Part shown: positions 9,085 to 18,138 of the stretch, one piece after another
Layout of the letters: the number at the start of each line of letters is the position of its first letter
Position numbering within the stretch: position 1 is the stretch's first letter
Assembly (NCBI GenBank): GCA_964501715.1
Contig: CAZCTR010000003.1
Location: 49,693-113,692 of the forward strand
Reading direction: 5' to 3'
DNA from: M55B118 sp964501715
GTDB lineage: Bacteria; Bacillota_I; Bacilli_A; Izemoplasmatales; Izemoplasmataceae
DNA length: 64,000 nt
The notes under the pieces: model-generated
Seen by the model: only the letters and a program-made list of their open reading frames with translations
Databases searched by the model: none
Told to the model about the DNA's origin: nothing
Position numbers and translations under genes: made by a program

Positions 9085-10278
9085 ATGATCATCAAGCCAT
9101 CCATCCGGTCCAACGTATTCACAAACGCCCACCCTATAGGCTCAAAAGCTTATGTGAGCGAACTTTTCGAACAAGCCAGGAAACGCGATTCCTTCCAGGG
9201 ACCTGAAAACGTCCTGATCATCGGAGGGTCCTCGGGTTACGGCCTCGCAAGCCGTGTCGCACTCGCTCAAAACGCTAAAGCGAATACAATCAATGTGTCT
9301 TTCGAGAGCGCACCCAAAGGGAAGCGGACAGGGACCGCGGGCTGGTGGAACAACATATGGTTCCAGGAGCTCGTGGAAGATGCGGACACACTGCATAAGG
9401 ATTTTGTCGAAGACGCGTTCTCAAAAGAGACGAAGAAAAAGGTCCTGAAGTACATCAAAGAGACTTTCGGGACCATCGACCTCATCATCTATTCCCTTGC
9501 CGCCGGCGCCCGGCCCGACCCTTTTAGCGGCGAACTCGTACGTTCTCATATCAAGCCCTTGGACGAGACGGTGACCGGCAAGACGATCGATGTGGCCAAG
9601 GAGACAGTGAAAGAACTCACCCTTGAGCCGGCCAGTGAGAAAGAGGTGAAGGATACGGTCTTCGTCATGGGGGGAAGTGACTGGCATGATTGGATCAAGA
9701 CCCTTCATGAGGGCGAAGTGCTGGACTATGGAATAAAGACCGTAGCCTACACTTATGTCGGAGGCCCTTCCACCAAAGCCATCTATCGGGGCGGCACACT
9801 TGGAAAAGCCAAGGCGGACCTTGAGAGAACCGCCTCTTTCATCAACGACCGTCTCGAGCGCGACCTCGGCGGGGAAGCCCTGATCTCCTCGTCGAAGGCG
9901 GTCGTCACGAAAGCGAGCGTCTTCATCCCACAGATGCCCATCTATGTGTCATGCCTTTTCGATGTGATGATGCGCCACAATGTCCATGAGACGATACTTC
10001 AACACAAACACCGCCTATTCAAGGACATGGTATATGGAAAGAAGCGACATACCGACAATTCCGGACGCATCCGCATGGACAGTTACGAACTTGATGAGAC
10101 CATACAAAAAGAGACACTCGAGATGATGGATGCGCTCAATGATGACACACTCATGAAAGCCCATGGGACAAAGCTCTTTTTCGATACATTCTATAAGATC
10201 CACGGCTTTTGGTTCGATTCGATCGATTATGATGAGGATGTAAACATGCAAACCCTCTCAAAGAAAACCCCGAAGTGA
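9085..10278 (+). CDS. fabV: Trans-2-enoyl-CoA / enoyl-ACP reductase FabV
   Basis: FabV reduces trans-2-enoyl thioesters with NADH, either as the last step of the fatty acid elongation cycle or, in TER-type enzymes, in butyrate-like fermentation. The 397 residues match the family length. Visible marks are the N-terminal MIIKPSIRSNVFTNAHP, the cofactor loop GGSSGYGLASR, the TAGWWNN block, and the active-site Tyr region VAYTYVGGPSTKAIYRGG with its Lys. AGGGGAG precedes the start, and a TGtTATCAT extended -10 lies at 9039-9047. It faces degV, another lipid-related gene, across a 179-base intergenic region. Confidence 0.95.
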   Translation: MIIKPSIRSNVFTNAHPIGSKAYVSELFEQARKRDSFQGPENVLIIGGSSGYGLASRVALAQNAKANTINVSFESAPKGKRTGTAGWWNNIWFQELVEDADTLHKDFVEDAFSKETKKKVLKYIKETFGTIDLIIYSLAAGARPDPFSGELVRSHIKPLDETVTGKTIDVAKETVKELTLEPASEKEVKDTVFVMGGSDWHDWIKTLHEGEVLDYGIKTVAYTYVGGPSTKAIYRGGTLGKAKADLERTASFINDRLERDLGGEALISSSKAVVTKASVFIPQMPIYVSCLFDVMMRHNVHETILQHKHRLFKDMVYGKKRHTDNSGRIRMDSYELDETIQKETLEMMDALNDDTLMKAHGTKLFFDTFYKIHGFWFDSIDYDEDVNMQTLSKKTPK

Positions 10279-10290
10279 GGTGAAGGTCAC

Positions 10291-10569
10291 ATGGAAGACA
10301 AAAAAGCAGTGAGACTCATGCTAGAAGGCATCGTTCAAGGTGTCGGCATGCGCTTTTACATCAGCAACACCGCCAAAAACATCGGTGTCAAAGGTTTCGT
10401 GCGGAATCTATCCGACGGTCGAGTCGAAACCGTCGCAGAGGGTTCTCCTTCAGAAGTGGACGCGTTCATTGAGAAGGTCAAGAAGGCCCCCCGGGGAAGG
10501 ATCACTGACACGGAGCTGACAGAGATTCCCTACAAAGGTTCGTATAACGGGTTCCAGGTCCGTTTCTGA
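10291..10569 (+). CDS. acyP: Acylphosphatase
   Basis: Hydrolyses carboxyl-phosphate bonds such as acetyl phosphate or 1,3-bisphosphoglycerate. The 92-residue protein has the family signature GIVQGVGMRF with the catalytic Arg, and FVRNLSDGRVE with the catalytic Asn, then YNGFQVRF at the C-terminus. It starts 12 bases after fabV with GAGGTGAAGG as binding site, so it is probably cotranscribed with fabV. Ends at a strong two-way terminator. Confidence 0.96.
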   Translation: MEDKKAVRLMLEGIVQGVGMRFYISNTAKNIGVKGFVRNLSDGRVETVAEGSPSEVDAFIEKVKKAPRGRITDTELTEIPYKGSYNGFQVRF

Positions 10570-10572
10570 AAT

Positions 10573-10601
10573 AAAAAACCTGACCAAGGTCAGGTTTTTT
10601 A
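10573..10601. terminator. Bidirectional terminator
   Basis: AAAAAACCTGACC (10573-10585) pairs perfectly with GGTCAGGTTTTTT (10588-10600), between acyP (+) and the small membrane protein gene (-). Confidence 0.92.
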
Positions 10602-10608
10602 AAGCGAT

Positions 10609-10845
10609 TCAGGCGAGAACAGTCGGCTTTTTCTGTGTGATGATCGTGAAAAGGTCGATGACCCATAAGATGAAGAATCCGGCCACAATCCATACAACCC
10701 CGGCAATGACCATGACGGTGTCTTTCTTGTCCAGGCCCTTCGCAATCCGGTAGATCCCCCATGCGATGCCATCAATCATCGGCAACGCAAGAATGATCTT
10801 CACAATCCAGGGAAGCCCGTCGAAAAAATTGACAATGTCTTTCAT
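10609..10845 (-). CDS. Small two-helix membrane protein, unknown
   Basis: I do not recognise a function. The 78-residue product has an amphipathic start, two hydrophobic segments (about residues 9-28 and 38-62, the second VMVIAGVVWIVAGFFILWVIDL) separated by KGLDKKD, and a short polar tail. The ATG at 10845 is chosen because GAGGAG lies a few bases upstream; the longer in-frame extension has no binding site. It stands alone between two terminator/promoter regions. Confidence 0.6.
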   Translation of the reverse strand: MKDIVNFFDGLPWIVKIILALPMIDGIAWGIYRIAKGLDKKDTVMVIAGVVWIVAGFFILWVIDLFTIITQKKPTVLA

Positions 10846-10936
10846 TTCATCACTCCTCACTTTCTTGTATCTACCTTCATTATGAATCATCGGGGATGGA
10901 AATGGAAGGTTTTTCCGATTTCTTGCGCAACCCTTG

Positions 10937-10945
10937 TGTTATAAT
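10937..10945 (+). promoter_or_regulatory. Extended -10 promoter for the GNAT operon
   Basis: TGtTATAAT at 10937-10945, 30 bases before the GNAT start codon. No good -35 is needed for this class. Confidence 0.65.
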
Positions 10946-10974
10946 CTACAGTGTATATCAAGGAGGATGGCTCT

Positions 10975-11640
10975 ATGCAAAATGTGACTTTCCGCCCATT
11001 CACAAAAAGCGACCGTAAAGAATACCTTGACCTTCTCGGTTCCATATGGCATTACACATCCTATTCAGACGATGCAAAAGTACGTGAAATGCTAGTGAAA
11101 CTAGACGGTTTCGCTGCGCTTCATGCGAGTGCCTACCAGGAAGTTGCGGTCTATGACGGGCGATTGGCCGGCGTGCTTTTTGCTGCGCCCAAAGGCAAAT
11201 TCCGCCGCCTACATTTCGTGAAATACACGCTCAAGCTTATGTGGCTGTTCATGAGACTGCTTGTCCATTCCAAGGATTCAAGGCGCTCGCTTTTGAATCT
11301 GAAACGGATTCTCAGGGCTTATGAGTCCTTGACCAAGAAAAGCAGGCACCCCCATAGAAACGAAGTCACCCTTTTCATGGTGGACAGCGATTTCCGTGGC
11401 AAGCATATCGGGATCACCCTGTTGGAACGCTATGAGACATTTCTGAAAAAAAAGGGGCAGACCCATTATTATCTATTCACCGACGAAAAGTGTTCCTATA
11501 CGTTCTATGACCATCACGGTTTCACCCTAGATGGCCAACAGACCGTCCAGGAGAAACTCAAGGACGGCCCCTCGAAAATGAGAGTGATGCTTTATGCGAA
11601 ACGTATGGACGCAAAACCACCTAAGAACGAGGAGGCATGA
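10975..11640 (+). CDS. GNAT family N-acetyltransferase
   Basis: A GCN5-related acyltransferase of 221 residues. The acetyl-CoA-binding signature is seen as DSDFRGKHIGITLLERYETF, with the typical late block YTFYDHHGFTL. N-terminal RPFTKSDRKEYLDLL is the usual first strand-helix. A basic insertion (about residues 80-130) is longer than in small family members. Start ATG at 10975 follows AAGGAGG. Its stop lies two bases before the YedK start, so these genes are translationally linked. Substrate unknown. Confidence 0.85.
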   Translation: MQNVTFRPFTKSDRKEYLDLLGSIWHYTSYSDDAKVREMLVKLDGFAALHASAYQEVAVYDGRLAGVLFAAPKGKFRRLHFVKYTLKLMWLFMRLLVHSKDSRRSLLNLKRILRAYESLTKKSRHPHRNEVTLFMVDSDFRGKHIGITLLERYETFLKKKGQTHYYLFTDEKCSYTFYDHHGFTLDGQQTVQEKLKDGPSKMRVMLYAKRMDAKPPKNEEA

Positions 11641-11642
11641 CC

Positions 11643-12353
11643 ATGTGCGGACGGTTCACACTCACGCTTTCTTCCGAAGCGTTTGAACAGGCGATGAAAG
11701 AAACGTACGGCCTCGATATCGAGGCTTCAGCCGCGGCATTGCCGAGATACAATATCGCGCCAGACCAGCAAGTCCATGCACTCATCCATGACGGGGAAGG
11801 CTACCGGCTAAAGACATTCACCTGGGGGATGCCCACGCAAGGAGGGCGTGCTAATAGAACTCTTGTGAACGCGCGCGCCGAGACCGTGCAAGAAAAACCG
11901 AGGTTCAAGGAATCCTTCCTGGACCGGCGTTGCCTCATTCTCGCCGATGGCTACTATGAATGGAAGCAAAACGGTCCCGGTAAAACCCCCATGCGGATCT
12001 TTCCAGCCTCGCGGAAGCTTTTCACGATGGCCGGTTTATATGAACCCTACACCACACCATCCGGCCGCAAGGATCACCGTTGTGTCATCATCACCACTGA
12101 AGCGGGATCAGATGTCGCAGACATCCATCACAGGATGCCGCGCATCCTGTCTGCCGAAACAGAACTTGACTGGGTGCATCCGAAACACCGGGAAGAACCC
12201 CGGATCTTGGCATCCGTCCTGACATCCCCGGTCTCTGAGAGCCTTGAACATCATCCGGTCAGCACGCTGGTGAACAGCCCTTCCAATGACAGTGAAGCAT
12301 GCATCCGGACAGTGAAGGCATTCTCGCAGACGACCCTTTTCGACACCATGTAA
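11643..12353 (+). CDS. SOS response-associated peptidase / HMCES (YedK) family
   Basis: YedK/HMCES proteins form a stable thiazolidine link with abasic sites in single-stranded DNA through an N-terminal Cys, shielding the lesion. The start is placed at 11643, not at the ATG six bases upstream, because the mature enzyme needs Cys as residue 2 (MCGRF). Other active-site residues are visible: Asn in VNARAET, Glu in DGYYEWK and His in HHRMP. The 236 residues fit the family. It lies in an operon with the GNAT gene before it and a transporter after it. Confidence 0.93.
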   Translation: MCGRFTLTLSSEAFEQAMKETYGLDIEASAAALPRYNIAPDQQVHALIHDGEGYRLKTFTWGMPTQGGRANRTLVNARAETVQEKPRFKESFLDRRCLILADGYYEWKQNGPGKTPMRIFPASRKLFTMAGLYEPYTTPSGRKDHRCVIITTEAGSDVADIHHRMPRILSAETELDWVHPKHREEPRILASVLTSPVSESLEHHPVSTLVNSPSNDSEACIRTVKAFSQTTLFDTM

Positions 12354-12364
12354 GGAGGCAAACC

Positions 12365-13342
12365 ATGGACACGCTCATATTCGCCTTGCAGGCGATGGCC
12401 CCATTGCTACTGCTAGGCGCGCTCGGCTATATGCTCAAACAGAAGGGGAAGATGAACAACACCTTCATCGACTCGCTCAATCGCTTCGTCTTCACCATCG
12501 CCCTGCCTGTTTTGATCTTCACGACCATCTCTGGCGTCGAATCCTTCGCACTTCTCAAATGGGATGTTGTCGCCTTTGCGGTCGCCATGATCACCCTCAT
12601 CATTCTGGTAGGCTATGCGGTCCTGATCCCCATGCCGCTTGAGGAAAGGCAGAAACCCGTGTTGCACCAGGCGTTTCACCGTGGGAATTTCGTCCTGATC
12701 GGCATCCCGTTGGCCATGCGTCTGGGCGGGGAGAACGCCTTGCAGACCATTGTCATCTTCAATGCGTTCATGCTGCCGATCACCAACGCGGTCTCGATCC
12801 TCACCTTCCAGCTCTGGGGGGAGAACAAACGCTTCAGCGCAAGCGACATCAAACGCCTGGTCACGGGAACGATACTCAACCCCATCATGCTCGCGACATT
12901 GCTCGGGCTTCTCGCTTTCGCGTCCGGACCGGTCTTTTCGACTGTGATGGACACCCTTCCGATGATACAGGAGACCTTGGATATGCTGGCTTCGACCGCG
13001 ACACCGCTCGCGCTCATCGCCATCGGTGGGCAGTTCACCTTGCAGCGCGTGAAAACATTCAGACGCGCGCTCACCATCGGCCTCATCGGACGCATCGTCG
13101 TGGTGCCCACATTCGTCTTCACGACCGCTTATCTTTTGAGTGATTGGATCGATTTCACCCATACATGGTCCTCCATGATCGCGATATTCGCCTCGCCAGT
13201 GGCGGTTGCGAGCGTCGCGGTGGCGAAGGGGATGGATTCGGATGACGAACTTGCAAGCCAGGTCGTGATTTTCTCCACCCTTTCATCCATTTTTTCCCTG
13301 TTCATTGTCATCGTCATCTTCCGTGGGCTCGGGTATCTGTGA
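12365..13342 (+). CDS. AEC family (auxin efflux carrier-like) transporter
   Basis: An integral membrane carrier of 325 residues with about ten hydrophobic segments. It opens with LLLGALGYMLKQKG, followed by the AEC-typical NRFVFTIALPVLIF and the internal FHRGNFVLIGIPLA block; the second half repeats the fold (TATPLALIAIGGQF, FASPVAVASVAVAKGM). Family members move malate, other carboxylates or unknown anions. ATG at 12365 follows AAGGAGG six bases upstream. It is the third gene of the GNAT-YedK operon. Substrate unknown. Confidence 0.88.
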   Translation: MDTLIFALQAMAPLLLLGALGYMLKQKGKMNNTFIDSLNRFVFTIALPVLIFTTISGVESFALLKWDVVAFAVAMITLIILVGYAVLIPMPLEERQKPVLHQAFHRGNFVLIGIPLAMRLGGENALQTIVIFNAFMLPITNAVSILTFQLWGENKRFSASDIKRLVTGTILNPIMLATLLGLLAFASGPVFSTVMDTLPMIQETLDMLASTATPLALIAIGGQFTLQRVKTFRRALTIGLIGRIVVVPTFVFTTAYLLSDWIDFTHTWSSMIAIFASPVAVASVAVAKGMDSDDELASQVVIFSTLSSIFSLFIVIVIFRGLGYL

Positions 13343-13410
13343 ATCAATAAATTCTGTCTACAGGTCGAGTTTCTCAACATCTCTCTAAAAACACATGTTG
13401 CAACAATCTT

Positions 13411-13432
13411 TTAGGGATGCATGCATCCCTAA
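13411..13432. repeat. 22-bp perfect palindrome upstream of an exporter gene
   Basis: TTAGGGATGC followed by its exact reverse complement, with ATGCAT at the centre, lies 24 bases before the start codon of the aromatic acid exporter gene. It could be an operator or a leader hairpin; no T run follows. Confidence 0.7.
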
Positions 13433-13455
13433 GTGAGAAGTCAGGAGGAAAACAT

Positions 13456-13910
13456 ATGAGACGCAAGGTACATACAATCATAAAAATGAGTCTTGCAAGC
13501 ATCCTGGCGACGTTGGTGGCTTTTGCGCTTGGTGTGGCTTCCCCTGTCACTTCGGGGATCCTCGCGGTCCTATCTGTGCAGCTCACGCGCACCGATTCCT
13601 TCATCTATGCCGGCAAACGCTTCGCGGACGCCCTCATCGCGCTCGCGATGGCTACGGGTATTTTTCTTGTCCTCGGGTACAGCGTCCCCGTATTCTTCAT
13701 CTTCGCCATTCTTTTCATCGGCGTGTCTTTCGCCTTGCGCCTTGAAGCGGGCATCGTCCCCGCCCTCGTCCTCGCGAGCAGATTGCTCGAGGGGGGAGAG
13801 TATTCGGGTTCTGTCCTTTTGAATGCCTTCGCCTTGATGGCCATCGCGATCACCGTCGCGCTCACACTCAATATAGTTTATCCTTTGAATACGAAGTCCA
13901 TTCTTTTCAA
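13456..13910 (+). CDS. Aromatic acid exporter family protein, cut by gap
   Basis: The first 151 codons of a FUSC/ArAE-type membrane protein; the 3' part is lost in the gap. Four or five hydrophobic segments are visible. The first block RRKVHTIIKMSLASILATLVAFALG and the following ASPVTSGILAVLSVQLTRTDS are typical of Bacillota proteins of the DUF939/aromatic acid exporter type. ATG at 13456 has AGGAGG eight bases upstream. A 22-bp palindrome precedes it. Confidence 0.8.
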
Positions 13911-14010
13911 NNNNNNNNNNNNNNNNNNNNNNNNNNNNNNNNNNNNNNNNNNNNNNNNNNNNNNNNNNNNNNNNNNNNNNNNNNNNNNNNNNNNNNNNNN
14001 NNNNNNNNNN
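13911..14010. other. Assembly gap 1 (100 N)
   Basis: Exactly 100 N, a conventional scaffold-gap length, so the true size is unknown. Two convergent genes, the exporter (+) and the CBM-repeat lipoprotein (-), both run into it without a stop. Confidence 0.99.
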
Positions 14011-16594
14011 CGTCTTCAGCAGCTGTTTGTGAATCGTATTTTTCAATGGTCAAGTTGCCATCATCATCTGCGCCACCGTCAAGGACGATGTAGACATCGG
14101 TGCTGTTCATCAGTTCGATGTCAGTGGTTTGCACTTCCCCGTCGTCTCCGTTGAAGATGATGCTGTAAGTGGTCGCATCAAGGTCCCAATCAGCGCCGAT
14201 ATAGAGCCAGTCTTCGTCGGTGTCATCCGTAAATACAGGGCTTCCGGGCCATCCACCGAACGGATTGTTGTCCTCGTCATCCCATGCGAATGCGTTCACG
14301 TCAGACCAGCCACCGGCGTTGTAGAAATACACATCCGTGTATCCGCTCGTGTCCTGGTCGTAGTAAAGCTCGTTGAGCGCCCTGGTTTCATAGTCCGAGA
14401 TGCCATGCATGTTGATGAGAAGGTTGTCGCCAACGCTCAATAAGACTTCCACTTCACTGTCATCCCCGTCATGGAAAGTGACTGTGATGTCGGATATCGC
14501 GAGCGAGATCGGCACTGAGATGGTCCACCAGTCGGTGTCTCCGTCCTGTGTGGCTTCGGCATCGCTCAACAGGGTCTCATCGTCAGTCGATGCATTGACG
14601 TGGACAGTGTCCCATCCTTCAGTGTTGTAGAAGGTGACTTCTGTGCTGGCCATGCCATCCTCTGCGGAGGCTCTGTCCTCATAAGCATTCTCGTTATAAG
14701 CAAGGAACAGGGCATCTTCGCTTTCGACAAGGATGTTGCCTGTCTGTTCGCCTGAATCTTCATCATTGAAGATCATGTTGAACTCTTCTTCTCCGACTGC
14801 ATCCAGGTCGACAGGGACATGGACCATGACCCAGTCTTCATAATCGGGGTCGGCTTCTACAGGTGTGCCGGGCCAAGCACCGAGAATTTCGTTATGTTCA
14901 TCGGAAGTGCTCCAGTTGTATGCGTTCATGGAGTCCACATCCCAGCCTTCGCTGTTGTAGTAATAGATGGTGATGAAGTCTTCCTCGTCCGCGCCCATCC
15001 AAGCTTCCGCCTGGTTGCGGGTGCTGTAGGTTTCATCCGCTCTCATGGTGAAGTAGCGGTCGCCATCTTCTATGAGCATGGCGGTTTCGGCTTCATTCTC
15101 ATCTCCATCGTGGAAAGTGATTTCGTAATCGTTCTCACCGAAATTCACGGGAATGTCAATCATGTACCAATCGGATTCATCGACCTGAAGTGCTTCAATG
15201 TCGGTTAGGAAAGCTTCCGGAGTGGCCACGGCGGTCTCAAGGTCCGCATGGACATCGGCCCAATCATCTTCGTTATAGAAATAAGCTTGTGTGCGTCCTT
15301 CGTACATGAGATCTTCATCAGCGGTCAGGTAGTAATCTCCGTCTTCGGTGATGGTAAGGGTGTCGCCTACGTTGGTGTCGCCGTCATGGAATGTGACATC
15401 CACATCAACCTCTTCGAGGTCGGCGGGGACTTCAATGCTCCACCAGTTCGTTTCGCCATCACGCACTGCGGCTTCGCCGTCGAATATGGTCTCATCAGCG
15501 GTTTCGGCGTCCACATGGACACTGTCCCAGCCTTGGTCGTTGTAGAACCAAAGGTCGAATGTGACCTGGTCAGCCGCTCCTTCAGCCTCTTCAAAGGATT
15601 CATGAGTGCTTGCGACTTCTTCATGGCCTTCGTATACGACGTACACATTGTCGCCATCAATAGGCGTGTCGCCGGTTTGGTCTGAACCGTCGTTGAAGAT
15701 GATTTCGAGACCATCTGTTGATTCAATACCAGGAAGGTTGATGTAATACCAACCGTCGCGGTCTTCAACCGGTTCTGCCGGTTCGCCGGGCCACTCGTCG
15801 AAAATGTTGCCATCATCGTTCCAAGCCCATGCGTTGACAGTGTCCCAACCGCCTTCGTTAAGGAAGTAAATGGTCGTAAAGACACCTGAGATGGCACTTT
15901 CGGCCGCATCCATCGAACGATACGCGCCTTCCTCTTCAACTGTAAGATAAGTCGCCTCATGGTCATCCAGATATAATGGGGTGCCGCTGTCGACGTCGCC
16001 ATCGTTGAAAGTGACTGTCGCAGGATTGGCATCCAGGTTTCTTGGGACGGTGACCATGAACCAGTCTTCGTTATCCGGGTCTGCATCGACTTCAGGATTG
16101 TCATTCAGCATGTTGATGTCATCGCTCTGGGCGTGAACTGATTCCCAATCTTCCGAATTGTAGAAGTAGAGGGTAACGTTCATCAAATTCTCAACGCCAC
16201 CTCTGGATCCGAATACATCTCCCAAAATGGAAACATACACCTGGTTAGGATGATTGATATAGGCGGATTCGGCCTCTTCGCCATCGTTATTATGGAATAC
16301 AACATCCATCGGATCGCTCAATACATCGCGTTCGATTTCAATCATATACCAATCGTCGTGGTCAGGGTCAGCACTGGCAGCTTCTCCAGGGCTCTCCAAC
16401 CCCTCGACATCATCACTATAAGCGAATACTTCATCCCAGCCTTCGCTGTTATAAAAGTAAACTGTTACTGTTGTCGGATCCTCGTCATCACCGTTGTCAT
16501 CGGGATCATCGCCGAACAAACCGCATCCGGCCATGGTTCCGACTAGGACAAGCACTGACATGAGCATCCATAATCTTTTCCAACTACTTTTCAT
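14011..16594 (-). CDS. Acidic lipoprotein with at least eight CBM26-like repeats, C-terminus in gap
   Basis: At least 861 residues. A signal peptide ends in a lipobox-like TMAGC (Cys24), followed by an Asp-rich linker. Then come eight tandem units of roughly 90-110 residues, each opening with a YFYNxxGW-type strand and closing with an IIFND or TFHDGD strand. Three units (third, sixth, eighth) keep the NAWAW...WPG...IFND pattern of starch-binding module CBM26; the other five have VHxxxET and FHDGD instead. This suggests a cell-surface alpha-glucan-binding protein (inference). A GH13 enzyme lies at 41440. The start at 16594 follows AGAGGAG. The charge is extremely negative. A catalytic domain could lie in the missing C-terminus. 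Confidence 0.8.
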
Positions 16595-16658
16595 AATTTC
16601 TCCTCTCTTAATGTATGTTGATTTAATTGATTCCAAATTTTGATGGTGACGCATTTCT

Positions 16659-16674
16659 ATGAAAACGCTTGCGG
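16659..16674. promoter_or_regulatory. cre/LacI-type operator in the lipoprotein promoter
   Basis: ATGAAAACGCTTGCGG matches the CcpA cre consensus WTGWAARCGYTWWCWW at 13 of 16 positions. It lies between the putative minus-strand -35 and -10 of the lipoprotein gene, as expected for repression by a LacI-family protein. Confidence 0.55.
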
Positions 16675-16890
16675 ATAATTCAAGGGTGATTGGAAAAAAT
16701 CCTTAACCGGGTGATTTTTGTGTGCAAGACCTTTTTGAAACTGTCAAAACAAGCAGGTTATACCGCCTTAATCAAGGGGATTCCAAAACATCATGAATTT
16801 GAGCAAGCATTTCGTTATTATGATAGCGTTTTTTCAAAATTTATGCAAGCAGTATCCTTAAAAACACTTTGACAAACATGTTCATCAATG

Positions 16891-16906
16891 AAGTAAACGT
16901 TTACAT
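16891..16906. promoter_or_regulatory. cre/LacI-type operator, perfect 12-bp palindrome
   Basis: AAGTAAACGTTTACAT contains the exact palindrome GTAAACGTTTAC (16893-16904) and fits the cre consensus at 15 of 16 positions. It lies about 300 bases before the lipoprotein gene and 135 before the GGDEF gene, so its target is open. Confidence 0.6.
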
Positions 16907-17008
16907 AAATAAAATACACTACTCGGAGCGTTAAAAGGCCTGGGTGCTTATCGATAGTCTGAGGAAGGAACAAAGTGTCATTCAACCGCTTTCAATGCTC
17001 GCCAAATA

Positions 17009-17017
17009 TGATATACT
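17009..17017 (+). promoter_or_regulatory. Extended -10 of the GGDEF gene
   Basis: TGaTATACT, 22 bases before the ATG at 17040; the resulting leader would be very short. Confidence 0.5.
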
Positions 17018-17039
17018 GTTTTTGGAAAGGGGTGGCACC

Positions 17040-18029
17040 ATGCGTACAACCATTGATGAATGGGTCCGAGAGTCCTATGGTTTGGACCTGGTCGAAGATA
17101 TTTTACTGAATCCCAAGGATCATTTAAGCTGTCTTGTTGATTTCAAAATGCATCCTGGCATGATCCATGTCCTATCAGGGGATTTGAATAAGGTTGGTCT
17201 TCCTTTAGATAGGTCGTTCGCTTTTTCTGAGCTAAGGCCTTTCATTATGGCTGAAAACACCTTGTCGGAAGTGCAAGGGAGCAAGACCTTCATAAAAGAC
17301 CTTTATAAACGCATCAAGAATATAGAGGGTCAAAAAGTCCTGCACATCCCCATCAGAAACAAACAGACGTATTGGCTGAGGATTCTTTTCAAGATCATTC
17401 AACGAGATAAAGAACAACCGGCCCTTCTGTTCGCTCAAGTCCTGGAAATCCATAACAAGGTCCCCGACTTGATCGAATATTATCGCAAGACACATCAGGA
17501 TTCGCTGACGAAGCTGTTCACCAGGGAGACACTGAAAAAACACATGGACAACCAGAAACACACGACCGGGGCATACGGGATGTATCTCGACCTTGACCAT
17601 TTCAAAAAGGTCAACGACCAATGCGGCCACCTTGAAGGAGACCGTTTCTTGAAACGGCTCGCACAACAATTCATTGACACATGGGAACCCAACGTCCTAT
17701 ATTATCGTCTCGGTGGTGATGAGTTCTTCGTCTACATCTTTGATTTCAGTGAAACGGCCGCGCTTGAGAAGGCGCAAAGCATCATAAGATGCATCGAATC
17801 GGTGGGCAGGGCGAGCGGCCTCATGGATATCAGCGCATCTGTCGGCATGGTTCCGGTACGCCAGGACATGTCCTACCATGCATTGCTCGACGCATCGGAC
17901 AGAGCGATGTACGCCTCGAAAGACAGAGGTGCCGGGAACATCACCCTGATAAATAAGGATACGCTCGTCACTTATGACAGAGATGGTACGAAAAAACGCT
18001 TCACACAGAATGACACAGTATACGCATGA
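17040..18029 (+). CDS. GGDEF diguanylate cyclase with PAS-like sensor
   Basis: A 329-residue protein. The N-terminal half (about residues 1-150) looks like a PAS-type sensor with LHIPIRNKQTYWLRI as its late strands. The C-terminal half is a GGDEF domain with HQDSLTKLFTRE, DLDHFKKVNDQCGH and an intact RLGGDEF, so c-di-GMP synthesis is expected. No membrane segments. The start at 17040 is chosen for GGGGTGG directly upstream; the sequence GGGGTGGCACCATG is identical to that of the other GGDEF gene at 43979. Monocistronic. Signal unknown. Confidence 0.88.
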   Translation: MRTTIDEWVRESYGLDLVEDILLNPKDHLSCLVDFKMHPGMIHVLSGDLNKVGLPLDRSFAFSELRPFIMAENTLSEVQGSKTFIKDLYKRIKNIEGQKVLHIPIRNKQTYWLRILFKIIQRDKEQPALLFAQVLEIHNKVPDLIEYYRKTHQDSLTKLFTRETLKKHMDNQKHTTGAYGMYLDLDHFKKVNDQCGHLEGDRFLKRLAQQFIDTWEPNVLYYRLGGDEFFVYIFDFSETAALEKAQSIIRCIESVGRASGLMDISASVGMVPVRQDMSYHALLDASDRAMYASKDRGAGNITLINKDTLVTYDRDGTKKRFTQNDTVYA

Positions 18030-18138
18030 TTGTTCCTAAGCAGCTGAACCAATCATCATTATGAACGCACGGATTTTCGCAACGAGGTTCATGGGTTGCC
18101 TCAACAACCCAAATCCATCATTATATGGGGATGGTTTC

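Larger units (their letters stand above)
16595..17039. other. AT-rich intergenic region with operators, no gene seen
   Basis: About 445 bases between divergent genes. It holds a minus-strand promoter candidate (TTGAAT, then TAGAAA about 18 bases on), two cre-like sites (listed separately) and the promoter of the GGDEF gene. A 60-codon reading frame at 16690-16872 has no recognisable similarity and no good ribosome binding site. Confidence 0.6.

Noticed and set aside
16690..16872. A 60-codon plus-strand reading frame in the AT-rich intergenic region
   Set aside because: No ribosome binding site, no recognisable similarity, and it overlaps operator and promoter signals.
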